Assembly (NCBI GenBank): GCA_033398695.1 | Contig: CM065815.1 | Location: forward strand, 106,830,858 to 106,894,857 | Direction: 5' to 3' | Origin: Orobanche coerulescens | Lineage: Eukaryota; Streptophyta; Magnoliopsida; Lamiales; Orobanchaceae | DNA: 64,000 nucleotides | Shown: positions 47,527 to 60,047 of the stretch, in pieces | Layout: the number at the start of each line of letters is the position of its first letter | Numbering within the stretch: position 1 is the first letter of the stretch | Position numbers and translations under genes: made by a program | The notes under the pieces: model-generated | What the model was told of the DNA's origin: nothing | The model's input: the letters and a program-made list of their open reading frames with translations, nothing else | The model's database searches: none

Positions 47527-50019
47527 TGTAACACCCCAAACTAGGCGGATATTACAGTGCCGTGAATCCCCGACTGGGACCCACCAGGCAAATGAAAATG
47601 ATGAATTAAATAATATAATTGTAGTACCGAACCACATTATATTACCAAACACTCCGATGAGGAGTTTAAGTACAACACACCAGGACAACACCGAATACTA
47701 GCGTATTTTATATGAAGATAAAATACACCACCCTAAATAAATAAACATTACAAACGGAATTTGCAGCGGAAAATACGAATGACAGAAATAACTGAAATGA
47801 CTGAAAATGACTGAACAAACGGAATGACTGGGGCCCCCTACTAGTATCACTGGGACTTGTCGCCGTCAACATGCTATTCCCGTGCCTTTGCCTTGCCGTG
47901 ACCTGAAAACCAAAATCCCCCAACGGGGTCAGTTACACAGAACAACAATCCTCAAGAGTTGAAATTACACAATCATGAATTAACTGAAGTTATGAATTAT
48001 TCTTAATTATGAATTACGCTGAAGAGGAGTACCATAGTACGCCCGTAATGTTCTGTGCAAGTGTACAAGACGAATGTCCGGACACATCCGTCCTTGTACC
48101 TAATTAGTCTCACGGAGGTAAGCGTTGCCGTGTGCACAGTCCAATGTATCGGTGAACCCAATACATGACCATCGTGTGCCCGACTAAAAATTCCACACAG
48201 CCACACCCGGCCACGCAATATGAACCCGTAAGGTCACATGAACGAGAATGACCATGAAGAATACCAATGAATAATAATTAAACAAAACCAAGATGACTCA
48301 CCGATATGAAAGTAATAGTGACGTGATTGATAACCCAATGGAATGATTTGGAACCGTCGTTCCTCGTGAATGACATGATTATTCGACAACCACAAGTCTC
48401 AAAATGATTAATATTATGATGAATGAATTATGATTATGAGCAATCAACAACAAAAGGAATGAGTATCCTTTTAACCGAGTAAGATTTAACTTACTCAATA
48501 CCGATGAAGAATGTCCGTCCACGAACAACGTCCTAACCAAGATACCGGTCGCTCGAACAACCTTGAATAACAAATATTACCAAAAATCGTTCAATACACG
48601 TATCAAACAACAAAACACGACTAACCCAAAGGTCGAAACAACGATAATCAAACTCATAGGGCATTCCAACGAGTACATAACCAACCACACAACTTCGGAA
48701 ATATCAAATCCCGAATATGTCGAAACCAACACCAAATTGAGTATTCCGAACTAACAAAACGCTTCAATGACATCAATAATCCATTAGAAATCCATAATTC
48801 ATGATTACAACAACATCAATCGGAAAATCCCCAATTAACCGAAGTCAACCCCAAGGGTTCTTGAAATAATTCCGAAAATAACCATTAAATCCGTAAAAAT
48901 ATACTTATCCAAGGTAGATAATCCATATCTAACATATTCCAATGATAATCCAAGCTTACACGAAGAAATCGGAAGGAAAACCCAAAAATCCGAAATTCTA
49001 GATCCAAGAGATTAATACCTTTGATTCGATGTGATGAAGATGATGAAATGATGATCAATCCGGAAGATGAGCTTGAAGATGATGATTGATGATTACACCT
49101 CGAAGAATCCTCTCCGAAACGCTCGAAATCGCCCAAAAATACCGAAGGAGTGAAATGAGATGAATAAATGACAAAGTCTGACTAACTGTCCAATTTATAG
49201 TCAATCCAGGTTAGCGTGCGCTAGCCCTTGTGCGTAGCGTGCGCTAACGAGTAATTTGGGTAGTCCAGTACCCACTGTCCGAACACGGTAGCGCGCGCTA
49301 CGTACCTTCTTGTAGCGTGCGCTACGGCCATTTTACTAGCGTGCGCTAAGATCCATTATTAGCGTGCGCTAACGAAATATTGATGCCCGATCGGAGTCCG
49401 TAAAACCGTCTGCCCTCTGATCTGACCTCGATAGCGTGCGCTACAACCATTGTTTAGCGTGCGCTAATATATCGGTTGCGTACGCTAACAACAACACATA
49501 GCGTGCGCTATGAAATAATCCAGTGCAGTCCAGTAGCCACTGGACTCAACCTGATCCGTCCTTAGCGCGCGTTACACCTCATATTAGCGTGCGCTACTTC
49601 AACCCGCTAGCGCGCGCTACTTACCAATCGTAGCGTGCGCTACTTATAACTCACCTGCAGTCCAGTACCTTCTGGACTGCAGCCAAGGTAACCTTAGCGT
49701 GGGCTAAGGCTGAGTGGTAGCGTGCGCTACCTATACCCAATTAGCGTACGCTAAGTGGAGTATGTAGCGTGCGCTACTCCTCACGCACAGCTCGCAACGA
49801 AAATGACAATGATGATAAACACGGCACGAAACTCCAATCAGATTAGTGATGAATGACGATTGATACACGATACAATTACTCTGGATGATGAATACCATGA
49901 CTGAATATGAGTGACAAATGATCAATGATGAATGAAATTACTGAGTATCAATTACTGAATGATAAATACTGAATGATAATTATTGAGTGATAATTACTGA
50001 GTTACAACTGGGTATTACA
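47527..50019 (-). repeat. Element F 3' LTR
   Basis: It pairs with 55234-57710. On the minus strand it runs TGTAATACCC to GGGTGTTACA. It holds about 18 TAGCGTGCGCTA-type palindromes upstream of TATA, the shared GTGTCCGGAC-type block near 48060-48090, and GGGGCCCC next to ACTAGT near 47830-47840. Confidence 0.93.
49192..49776 (-). promoter_or_regulatory. Element F palindrome arrays and TATA box
   Basis: On the minus strand, TATAAATTG is at 49199-49192. Upstream 12-bp sites start (plus-strand coordinates) at 49212 and 49235. Then come groups of four: 49289, 49312, 49337, 49360; 49432, 49455, 49476, 49499; 49563, 49585, 49608, 49631; and 49695, 49718, 49742, 49765. Most steps within groups are 22-24 bp. 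The core is mostly TAGCGTGCGCTA. Confidence 0.72.
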
Positions 50020-50020
50020 T

Positions 50021-50033
50021 ACACCCCCCCTTA
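50021..50033 (-). other. Element F polypurine tract
   Basis: On the minus strand TTAAGGGGGGGTGTA lies directly before the 3' LTR, after TTTCGGGGACAAAAC. Confidence 0.8.
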
Positions 50034-50060
50034 AAAGAGTTTTGTCCCCGAAACTAAGGG

Positions 50061-51146
50061 TCAAAACAACTCGGGATAACTCTCCCGCATACTATCCTCG
50101 GTTTCCCAAGTAGCCTCTTCGACTCCGTGTCTAGACCACTGAATTTTAACCAAAGGAATCGTCTTATTTCTCAACTGTTTGATTCGCCGCTCTAAAACTC
50201 GTATAGGACGCTCCTCATATGAATGATCGTCGGCGATCTCGATTTAAATCGGCCGAAGTATGTGACTCGGGTCGGCAACATACTTCCGCAGCTGAGAGAC
50301 ATGAAACACATTATGAATTCGGCTCAATGCCGGAGGTAAAGCCAATCGATAAGCTAACTCGCCTACTCGATCCAAAATCTCAAACGGTCCAATGAACCTC
50401 GGACTCAACTTCCCTCTCTTCCCAAAACGGAAGATACCACGACTCGGGGATACCTTGACCAACACGTGGTCACCTGCCTCGAACTCTAATGGTCGACGGC
50501 GGTTATCTGCATATGATTTCTGTCGACTTTGAGCTGTCAACAAACGACTCCTGATCAAAGCTACCTTCTCACGGGCGGCTATAAGCATATCGGGCTTGGT
50601 GCCCAATGATTCTGATAGGTCGTCCCAACACAACGGAGATCGACAACGACGACCGTACAAGGCCTCGTAAGGTGCCATCTTAATCGAAGCATGCCAACTA
50701 TTATTATACGTGAACTCAATCAATGGTAGTTGGGCTTCCCAATCATCTTTCCAATCGAGGACGCATGCCCTCAACATGTCCTCTAGTGTCTGAATGGTCC
50801 TCTCTGATTGTCCGTCGGACTGAGAATGAAAAGCGGTACTGAGATTAAGCTGGGTTCCCATAGCACGATGAACTGATTTCCAAAAATGAGACACAAACCG
50901 TCCGTCACGATCGGAAACGATACTTTTAGGAGTACCGTGAAGTCTCACTATCTCTTTGATGAAAAGCTGGGCAAGTCTCTCGGGACCCCATGTATCCTTG
51001 ATCTCAAGGAAATGAGCTGATTTAGTTAAGCGGTCCACGATCACCCAGATCGTATTCATGCCACGACGACTCGTCGGCAAACTCGTGATGAAATCCATAG
51101 CAATGTCTTCCCACTTCCATTCGGGAATAGGAAGAGGTTTCAGCAT
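50061..51146 (-). pseudogene. Element F integrase core and chromodomain
   Basis: An intact 300-codon stretch (51146-50244) holds the catalytic core: Asp in VDRLTKSAHF, Asp in VSDRDGRF, Glu in DGQSERTIQ, and the YNNSWHASIKMAPYEALYG segment. The C-terminal SH3-like part (GPFEILDRVG) follows. A TAA at 50246-50244 interrupts it just before the chromodomain. The chromodomain continues in the same frame (RRIKQLRNKTIPLVKIQW ... EEATWETED) to a stop at 50063-50061. The single nonsense change would remove only the chromodomain. A frameshift near 51140-51150 separates it from the zinc-binding domain. Confidence 0.92.
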
Positions 51147-52486
51147 ACCCGCCGATGTTCAATCTTAACTTGTTGACAGGTTAAGCATCTCGAAACAAAT
51201 TCTGCGACTTCTCGCTTCATATTACTCCACCAGTAATTTTGTTTCAAGTCCTTGTACATCTTGCTAGACCCCGGATGAACGGAATAAGGGGTAGCATGAG
51301 CTTCTTTCAAAATCGAGTTTTTCAACTCGTCATTCGCCGGTACGCACAACCGATTCTTAAACCTCAAAAGTCCATCCTCGTGGACCACAAATCCAGGGGC
51401 TTTCCCCTGAGCCACATCCTCTCGGATGCGCAACAATGATGGGTCCGAACCCTGATTCTCTCGGATTTCCTCCTCTAGTGACGATGAAATCTCTAACATA
51501 CAAAGCTGCCCCTGAACTCGCTGAAGCCACACCTCGATCTCGGATATAAGGAATTCATGCTGAAGCTCCTTCTGGACTGTTAAACGGGCAAGCATCTGTT
51601 CCTGAACTGACTTACGACTCAAGGCGTCGGCGACAACGTTCGCCTTGCCCGGGTGGTAGAGTATCTCAATATCATAATCCTTGATTAATTCCAACCACCG
51701 TCTCTGACGCATATTTAACTCCTTCTGAGTAAATATATACTTTAAGCTCTTATGATCGGTTAATATCTGACAGGTAACGCCATAAAGATAATGACGCCAA
51801 ATTTTCAAAGCGAACACCACGGCTGCTAGCTCCAGGTCTTGGGTCGGATAATTAACCTCGTAAGGTCTCAATTGCCGTGAAGCATAGGCAATAACCTTCC
51901 CGTTCTGCATGAGTACACATCCGAGACCCTGTCCGGATGCATCACTATAAACCACAAATCCTTCCGTCCCCTGCGGCAAGGAAAGTACAGGTGCTGACAT
52001 TAACCGGCTCTTGAGTTCCTCAAAACTCCGTTGACACGCGTCGGACCACGTGTATTTCTTATCCTTCCGCAGAAGGTTCGTTAAGGGTTGAGCGATTCTA
52101 GAAAATCCTTCCACAAACCGCCGATAATAACCCGCTAATCCAAGAAAACTTCGGATTTCCTTAACGTTCTTCGGAGGTAGCCAATCCCGAATAGCCTCCG
52201 TCTTCTGAGGATCGACACGAACTCCATCTGATGAAATTACATGTCCGAGAAAAGTCACTTCGGACATCCAGAACTCACATTTGGAAAACTTCCCAAAAAG
52301 TTGTTCTCGTCTCAACACGTCGAGCACTTGATGAAGGTGAAACTCGTGTTCCTCCCGGTCACGAGAATAAATCAAAATGTCATCGATGAAGACAACAACA
52401 AACCGATCCAAAAGGTCGATGAAGACCCGATTCATTAACTCCATGAATACCGCAGGTGCATTAGTCAATCCGAACGGCATAACCAC
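51140..52486 (-). pseudogene. Element F RT catalytic part, RNase H and integrase zinc domain
   Basis: A 448-codon uninterrupted stretch. RT continues with [13 protein letters not shown] and the FIDD active site (Asp codon 52384-52382), then the [13 protein letters not shown] and [11 protein letters not shown] thumb. RNase H has [28 protein letters not shown] and [10 protein letters not shown], so all expected catalytic acids are visible. It ends with the integrase HHCC domain ([15 protein letters not shown] ... CLTCQQ). It lacks only its joins to the domains on either side. Confidence 0.93.
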
Positions 52487-52510
52487 AAACTCATAATGAC
52501 CATAGCGTTT

Positions 52511-53168
52511 TCAAAACGCCGTCCTCGCGATATCCGACTCTCGAATCCGCAACTGATGATATCCAGATCTTAAGTCGATCTTGGAAAATACTGAAGCTCC
52601 CTGAAGTTGATCTAAGAGATCATCAATACGGGGTAAGGGATACTTATTCTTGATTGTCACCCTGTTCAACTCCCGATAATCAATACATAAGCGAAATGAA
52701 CCATCCTTCTTCCTGACAAACAACACTGGTGCTCCCCACGGGGACGCACTCGGTCGGATATAACCTTTCTCGAATAACTCTTCCAGTTGGTTCTTTAACT
52801 CCTGCATTTCGGTCGGGGCCATCCGGTACGGTGTCTTCGATATCGGGGACGTACCAGGCTCCAACTCAATCGTGAATTCCACATCCCTCTGTGGAGGCAA
52901 ACCAGGTAACTCGTCTGGAAAAACATCGGCATATTCCCTCACCACCGGAATATCCGTCAACATTACTGATGACTTCTCGGTTAGGGCCATATAGCACCAA
53001 TAACCGACACATCCCTGATTGAGTAATCTTACTGCTTTCATCAAATTAATGACCTTACCAGAACAGCCGGGATTACCTCCCTGAAACACACATTCCACCC
53101 CATCGTCTGAAATGATAGTGACCATACGCTTACGGACACTAATGATGGCATCATGACGATCCATCCAA
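52511..53168 (-). pseudogene. Element F reverse transcriptase, N-terminal part
   Basis: From the post-protease linker through [12 protein letters not shown] and [11 protein letters not shown] to [14 protein letters not shown]. It stops at TGA 52513-52511, in the same frame as the downstream stretch that starts at 52486. The stop falls where an Arg codon is expected, consistent with a C-to-T change in a CGA codon, the usual result of methyl-cytosine decay. Apart from this the domain is intact. Confidence 0.92.
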
Positions 53169-53534
53169 TCAATGCCCAAGATGACGTCGTCTCTCGGCAA
53201 ATCTACCACGATTAGGTCCGCTGGCCATACACGACCATGGCCCAGATCGGACAATTACGAATCTCACGATTACGATAATTCGTCTACCATCAGGTAGTCC
53301 AATGACATAAGGCTCACAACTAGTAGCACTACCCAGACGTAGTCTACTCAAACATGACTCGGAAATGAATGAATGCGATGCACCAGTATCAAAAAGGGTA
53401 CACACAAGTTGAGATAGAATATCGAGTGTACCTGAGATCATTCGGGCCTCTGGATCATCGGTCTTCTTCATCTCATAAATCCGGGGCTTGCTAGTCCCAG
53501 ACCGGACGCTCCGTCTGGCGGCTAAAAGCTCCAC
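53169..53534 (-). pseudogene. Element F aspartic protease
   Basis: Active site DTGA with the Asp codon at 53390-53388, context [16 protein letters not shown], then [14 protein letters not shown] frameshift near 53250-53290 breaks the link to the second half ([12 protein letters not shown]), which is in the overlapping frame starting at 53254. Confidence 0.88.
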
Positions 53535-54742
53535 CTTTAGTCGCTCTGCCGTTTTAAGCAGCCGATTGAGTGGCTTTGATTACGAGCAGTGTTTGCTTAG
53601 GTGCACGAGATGACGTCGAGTAGGTTTGGAGTCCCTACGGCAAAACGGGCCTTATGCCCGGCAATCCCACAATTATGACACGTGATAGTCTCTCTCGGAC
53701 ACTTGGTACCGAGGTGACCAAGTTCCCCATAGTTAAAGCAGTGATGGCCGGGCGCGCTCGAGATTGAGATTCCGCGGGTTTAGACGACACCGAAGGTCGC
53801 TCGTAAAAGCGAGCCCGCACGGGGTTTCTTGAAGGTTGTCGACCGCCTTGACCGATTACGATTCTTCGATTTCTTGCTAGCGACGAAGGTTCTTTGCTTA
53901 GCAATTTCCTTAGCATAAGCTCGTAGGTGAGAGCTTTCTCAATGAATTCGGCCAACGAGGTGCAATTATGATTGAGTAGCGAAGTCTCATACGGGGTTTC
54001 GACCTCTTCTTGAAATACTTGATCTTATCCGCCTCGAATGAATGATGGATGAGGCGAAAGGGAGAAGTTCACGAAATTTCTCGGCAATGGCGAGAACATC
54101 CTCGTCGATGAGGGGTCGGGGTGAGCAATTGGCGGCTTGGCCTCTCCGAGTGGGGCCGGATAATACCTCTCCATCATGAGAGTCTTGAATCGATCCCAAG
54201 TACAAGATCCTTCGGTGGGCTTCAACGACAACCACCAAGAATGTGCGCTCTTACCCGGGTAGTAAGCCGCAACGAAACTTTGTGTCCCTCGGGACACTCT
54301 ACCATAGCAAACAACTTCTCGAAATGCTCGAGCCAATGAATGATATCTGCCGGCTCGGGCAGGCCCTCAAAAGTAGGTGGCCTCGCGAGATATCGCCGAT
54401 GATATTACTCACATTCCTCTCTTGCCTCGAGGTGGCGGCGGAGGAGCCTGTTGATTCCGATTGACGGAGTTATGCATCGTCTCCATCACCGAGCCATCAG
54501 GTCATTTGGGCCATCACGCCCTGCATAAAAGCGAGTGGGTCAACCCGGACACCCTCTGACTGAGCCGTGTCCCGGGTACGACTCCCCGATAGTGAATGAT
54601 CGCGTCCAGGTGAATGAGTGGCAGCGTCGCTGCTCGATGAGTTAGCGTTATTCCTGGCATTTGCACGTGTATTCGCACGAGTTCTCGGGATTCGGCCCGC
54701 TCCACGGCCTCGTCCTCCACGTCCTCTGCCAGCCCTTTCCAT
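53535..54742 (-). pseudogene. Element F gag, several frameshifts
   Basis: The start is the Met at 54742 (MERAGRGRGG), six codons inside a longer open stretch, chosen because the Gly-Arg tail matches A. The N-terminal tail runs to about 54497. The capsid domain is split over two or three frames between about 54460 and 53960, with the AHSWWLSLKPTEG segment and an LAIAEKF-like segment recognisable. The C-terminal NHNCTSLAEFIEKALTYEL-like part and zinc-knuckle region (53955-53635) are out of frame, and the Cys residues are not readable in the open frame. Confidence 0.85.
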
Positions 54743-55213
54743 ACTGAAGTGGAAAGTCATATGATGATTATATAGCTCGCATTAGTATCACATTATGATT
54801 ATATTATGAAATGATGAAAATGAGCATACGCGCTCAAATACAGCGATTACATGAATGATTAATTGACGTGACATGATTATCTGATGAAGTTACCGAAATG
54901 ATTATCTTGAATGAGTTAACAAGATTAATGATTCGATCTTCCTGATCAACAACTGAACAATGAAATGAATTGGTGATTCTTGAGTTAACTCGACCGTCCG
55001 GTCAAAATGACAATGATGATTGAGGATTGTTAAGCGATGAATTATGAATGAATGAGTAATGCGAGAAATTATACCATGGCATTAGAAATCTTACGATTCT
55101 TGGTGCGATTGGCTCGGCATTTGCACAGGTCACACGTGACGCGAAAGTCCAATGATACTAGTCCGATGACGATGATTTCAAATGAGACATGACTTGGAGG
55201 GTAGTATTCAAAA
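54743..55213 (-). other. Element F leader
   Basis: Untranslated leader with AT-rich, TCATTAATC-like repeats. It matches the leader of element E in its first ~160 bp. No coding sequence is seen. Confidence 0.6.
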
Positions 55214-55229
55214 CCACGCTCCGATACCA
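55214..55229 (-). other. Element F primer-binding site
   Basis: Minus strand TGGTATCGGAGCGTGG, four bases past the 5' LTR; initiator tRNA-Met type and identical to the site in E. Confidence 0.85.
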
Positions 55230-55233
55230 ACTC

Positions 55234-57710
55234 TGTAACACCCCAAACTAGGCGGATATTACAGTGCCGTGAATCCCAGTAGGACCCACCAGGCAAATGA
55301 AAATGATGAATTAAATAATATAATTGTAGTACCGAACCACATTATATTACCAAACACTCCGATGAGGAGTTTAAGTACAACACACCAGGACAACACCGAA
55401 TACTAGCGTATTTTATATGAAGATAAAATACACCACCCTGAATAAATAAACATTACAAACGGAATTTGCAGCGGAAAATACGAATGACAGAAATAACTGA
55501 AATGACTGAAAATGACTGAACAAACGGAATGACTGGGGCCCCCTACTAGTATCACTGGGACTCGTCGCCGTCAACATGCTCTTCCCGTGCCTTTGCCTTG
55601 CCGTGACCTGAAAACCAAAATCCCCCAACGGGGTCAGTTACACAGAACAACAATCCTCAAGAGTTGAAATTACACAATCATGAATTAACTGAAGTTATGA
55701 ATTATTCTTAATTATGAATTACGCTGAAGAGGAGTACCATAGTACGCCCGTAATGTTCTGTGCAAGTGTACAAGACGAATGTCCGGACACATCCGTCCTT
55801 GTACCTAATTAGTCTCACGGAGGTAAGCGTTACCGTGTGCACAGTCCAATGTATCGGTGAACCCAATACATGACCATCGTGTGCCCGACTAAAAATTCCA
55901 CACAGCCACACCCGGCCACGCAATATGAACCCGTAAGGTCACATGAACGAGAATGACCATGAAGAATACCAATGAATAATAATTAAACAAAACCAAGATG
56001 ACTCACCGATATGAAAGTAATAGTGACGTGATTGATAACCCAATGGAATGATTTGGAACCGTCGTTCCTCGTGAATGACATGATTATTCGACAACCACAA
56101 GTCTCAAAATGATTAATATTATGATGAATGAATTATGATTATGAGCAATCAACAACAAAAGGAATGAGTATCCTTTTAACCGAGTAAGATTTAACTTACT
56201 CAATACCGATGAAGAATGTCCGTCCACGAACAACGTCCTAACCAAGATACCGGTCGCTCGAACAACCTTGAATAACAAATATTACCAACAATCGTTCAAT
56301 ACACGTATCAAACAACAAAACACGACTAACCCAAAGGTCGAAACAACGATAATCAAACTCATAGGGCATTCCAACGAGTACATAACCAACCACACAACTT
56401 CGGAAATATCAAATCCCGAATATGTCGAAACCAACACCAAATTGAGTATTCCGAACTAACAAAACGCTTCAATGACATCAATAATCCATTAGAAATCCAT
56501 AATTCATGATTACAACAACATCAATCGGAAAATCCCCAATTAACCGAAGTCAACCCCAAGGGTTCTTGAAATAATTCCGAAAATAACCATTAAATCCGTA
56601 AAAATATACTTATCCAAGGTAGATAATCCATATCTAACATATTCCAATGATAATCCAAGCTTACACGAAGAAATCGGAAGGAAAACCCAAAAATCCGAAA
56701 TTCTAGATCCAAGAGATTAATACCTTTGATTCGATGTGATGAAGATGATGAAATGATGATCAATCCGGAAGATGAGCTTGAAGATGATGATTGATGATTA
56801 CACCTCGAAGAATCCTCTCCGAAACGCTCGAAATCGCCCAAAAATACCGAAGGAGTGAAATGAGATGAATAAATGACGAAGTCTGACTAGCTGTCCAATT
56901 TATAGTCGATCCGAGTTAGCGTCGCTAGCCTTGTGCGTAGCGTGCGCTAACGAGTAATTTGGGTAGTCCGGTACCTTTGTCCGAACACGGTAGCGCGCTA
57001 CTTACCTTCTTGTAGCGTGCGCTAGGTCCATTCTACTTGCTCTAGCTAAGATCCATTATTTGCGTGCGCTAACGAAATATTGATGCCCGATCGGAGTCCG
57101 TAAAAGCGTCGCCCTCGATCGACCTCGATAGCGTGCGCTACAACCATTGTTTAGCGTGCGCTAATATATCGGTTGCGACGCTAACAACAACACATAGCGT
57201 GCGCTATGAAATAATCGATGCGATCCGGTAGCCACCGGACTCAACTGATCCGTCCTTAGCGCGCGTTACACCACAAATAAGCGTGCGCAACTTCAACCCG
57301 CTAGCGCGCGCTACTTACCAATCGTGGCGTGCGCTACTTATAACTCACTGCGGTCGGTACCTTACGGATGCGGCCAAGGTAACCTTAGCGTGCGCTAAGG
57401 CTGAGTGGTAGCGTGCGCTACCTATACCCAATTAGCGTACGCTAAGTGGAGTATGTAGCGTGCGCTACTCCTCACGCACAGCTCGCAACGAAAATGACAA
57501 TGATGATAAACACGGCACGAAACTCCAATCAGATTAGTGATGAATGACGATTGATACACGATACAATTACTCTGGATGATGAATACCATGACTGAATATG
57601 AGTGACAAATGATCAATGACGAATGAAATTACTGAGTATCAATTACTGAATGATAAATACTGAATGATAATTATTGAGTGATAATTACTGAGTTACAACT
57701 GGGTATTACA
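55234..57710 (-). repeat. Element F 5' LTR
   Basis: Copy of 47527-50019, 16 bp shorter. TATA on the minus strand is near 56904-56897. Several palindromes are shortened or altered relative to the other LTR (for example GCGTCGC for GCGTGCGC near 56919). Confidence 0.93.
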
Positions 57711-57715
57711 ATCAT

Positions 57716-58558
57716 GAGGAGCATGAGTGTCACCTCCGCCAGGTTCTCGATGCATTAAGGCGAGAACAACTCTATGGAAAATTTTCTAAGTGTGAATTCT
57801 GGATGTCTGAAGTTATTTTTCTAGGTCATGTGATATCAGCGGAGGGAGTGAGAGTAGACCCACAAAAGACGGAAGCTATCCGAGACTGGCTACCCCCGAA
57901 GAACGTGAAGGAAGTTCGTAGTTTTCTGGGTCTAGCAGGCTATTACAGACGATTCGTGGAAAGATTTTCCAAAATTGCTCAACCGATGACTAATCTGTTG
58001 AGAAAAGATAAGAAGTACTTGTGGTCGGAAGCATGTCAGCAAAGTTTTGATGAACTCAAAGGTCGATTAATTTCAGCACCTGTTTTAGTACTACCTAGAG
58101 GAACGGAAGGATTTGTGGTATATAGCGATGCATCGAGGCAGGGCCTTGGATGCATGTTAATGCAGGACGAGAAAGTGATCGCCTATGCGTCCAGACAGTT
58201 GCGTCCTTACGAGGTCAACTACCCGACTCATGACTTGGAGTTAGCAGCCGTAGTGTTTGCTTTAAAAATCTGGCGCCACTATCTGTATGGAGTTGCCTGT
58301 CGGATTTTCACGGACCACAAGAGCCTGAAGTATATTTTTACCCAGAAGGAGTTGAATATGAGACAAAGGAGGTGGTTAGAGCTAATCAAAGACTATGATA
58401 TCGAGATCCTTTATCATCCAGGCAAGGCAAACGTGGTTGCCGATGCCTTGAGCTGTAAGACGGTGCAGGAACAGATACTAGCTCGTTTGACCGCCCAGAG
58501 GGAGTTGCAATTAGAGTTCATGAGACCAGAGATTGAGGTCTGGATACAACGCATTTAG
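57716..58558 (+). pseudogene. Element A RT thumb and RNase H, after F
   Basis: Resumes A's pol in the same frame as 47524-47526 once the duplicated ATCAT is discounted. The thumb has [13 protein letters not shown] and [11 protein letters not shown]. RNase H has [28 protein letters not shown] and [10 protein letters not shown], so its catalytic acids are present. It continues through [13 protein letters not shown] to a TAG at 58556-58558 in the linker to the integrase. Confidence 0.92.
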
Positions 58559-60011
58559 GGACAACTGTGCATGCTTGAGATTTCACCATCCCTTGATGAG
58601 ACGATCAGGACGAAACAGATGATGGACCCATTCTTATCCAGAGTTCGAGGAGAAATCGATCAGGGGAAGGCCCCTGGATTTGTGGTTCACGAGGATGGAC
58701 TGTTACGCTTTAAAAATCGAGTATGTGTACCAGCAGACGAAGAGTTGAGGAATACTATTCTGAAGGAGGCTCATGCTACCCCGTATTCCATACACCCGGA
58801 TCGAACAAAATGTATAAGGATCGAAGCCGTATTATTGGTGGGGTAACATGAAGCGGGAGGTTGCGAATTCGTTTGAAATGTTTGACTGTCGTGAGTCAAG
58901 ATTGAGCATCAACGACCGGTGACTGATGAAACCGCTTAGATTCCCGAGTGGAAGTGGGAAGACATATCGATGGATTTTATTACTAGCTTGCCGGCGAGCC
59001 GTCGAGGCATGAATACGATTTGGGTGGTTGTGGATCGATTGACTAAATCAGCCCACTTCTTGGAGATCAAGGATACTTGGGGCCACGAGAGATTGGCCCA
59101 ATTATTCATCAAAGAGATTGTGAGGCGCATGGCACCCCTAACGATTGTATCGGATCGGGACGGGCCAGTTCGTGTCGCACTTACGGAAGGCGGTTCATCG
59201 TGCTATGGGTACACGGTTGAACTTGATGCGGCTTTTCATCCTCAGACCGGCCAGTCGATCGAGAGGACAATTCAAACTCTAGAGGATATGTTGAGGGCAT
59301 GTGCTCTCGATTGGAAGCTTGATCGGGAAACCCAACCGCCGTTGGTAGAATTCACATATAATAACAAATGGCACGCCTCGATCATGATGGCACCTTATGA
59401 GGCATTGTATGGTCGTCGTTGTAGGTCCCCTTTGTCTTTGGGACGATTTGTCTGAATCTATTGGTACGGAACCTGATATGTTATTGGCAGCCCGCGAGAA
59501 GATTTCCCTGATCAAGAGTCGTCTATTAACGGCCCAAAGCCGCCAGAAATCATATGCAGATAATCGTCGACGACCACTCGAGTTTGAGGTTGGTGACCAT
59601 GTACTAGTCAAAGTATCTCCTACTGGAGGTGTTTTCCGATTCGGGAAGAGAGGCAAATTGAGCCCAAGGTATATTGGTCCGTTTGAGATCCTGGAACGAG
59701 TAGGCGACCTAGCCTATCGTTTAGCATTACCACCAGCTTTGAGTCGGATTCACAACGTATTCCATGTATCTCAGTTAAGGAAGTATGTTGCTGATCCAAG
59801 TCACGTTATTCAATTCGACGAGGTCGAAATAGCCGATGACCATTTATATGAAGAACGGCCTGTGCAGATACTCGAGAGAAGAATTAAACAGCTGAGGAAC
59901 AAGACGATTCCCTTATTAAAAATTCAGTGGTCGAGACATGGAGTCGAGGAAGCTACGTGGGAGACTGAAGATAGCATGCGAGAGAAATACCCCGAACTGT
60001 TTACCCCTTAG
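58559..60011 (+). pseudogene. Element A integrase and chromodomain, frameshifted
   Basis: The zinc-binding domain begins HATPYSIHP near 58772 and is then scrambled by indels between about 58795 and 58950. The core resumes at 58970 with Asp in VDRLTKSAHF. The second Asp region (VSDRDG, about 59147) is followed by local frame errors. The Glu region (ERTIQTLEDML) is readable near 59260-59300. The C-terminal stretch (59397-60011) is intact: GPFEILERVGDLAYR, HNVFHVSQLRKYV, and the chromodomain RRIKQLRNKTIPLLKIQW ... EEATWETED, ending at TAG 60009-60011. Confidence 0.9.
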
Positions 60012-60030
60012 TTTCGGGGACGAAACTCCT

Positions 60031-60047
60031 TTTAAGGGGGGGAGTAT
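60031..60047 (+). other. Element A polypurine tract
   Basis: TTTTAAGGGGGGGAGTA lies directly before the 3' LTR, after TTTCGGGGACGAAAC (60013-60027). It is the cleanest such tract in the window. Confidence 0.85.

Larger units (their letters stand above)
47527..57710 (-). mobile_element. Element F: Ty3/gypsy chromovirus inserted antisense in A's RT
   Basis: The 10,184-bp element is on the minus strand and flanked by ATCAT at 47522-47526 and 57711-57715. Read on the minus strand, the 5' LTR is 57710-55234 (2,477 bp) and the 3' LTR 50019-47527 (2,493 bp). The internal region (5,214 bp) encodes gag to chromodomain. Its leader and U5 match element E, so E and F are related families. It has the longest intact stretches in the window (448 and 300 codons). 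Confidence 0.95.
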
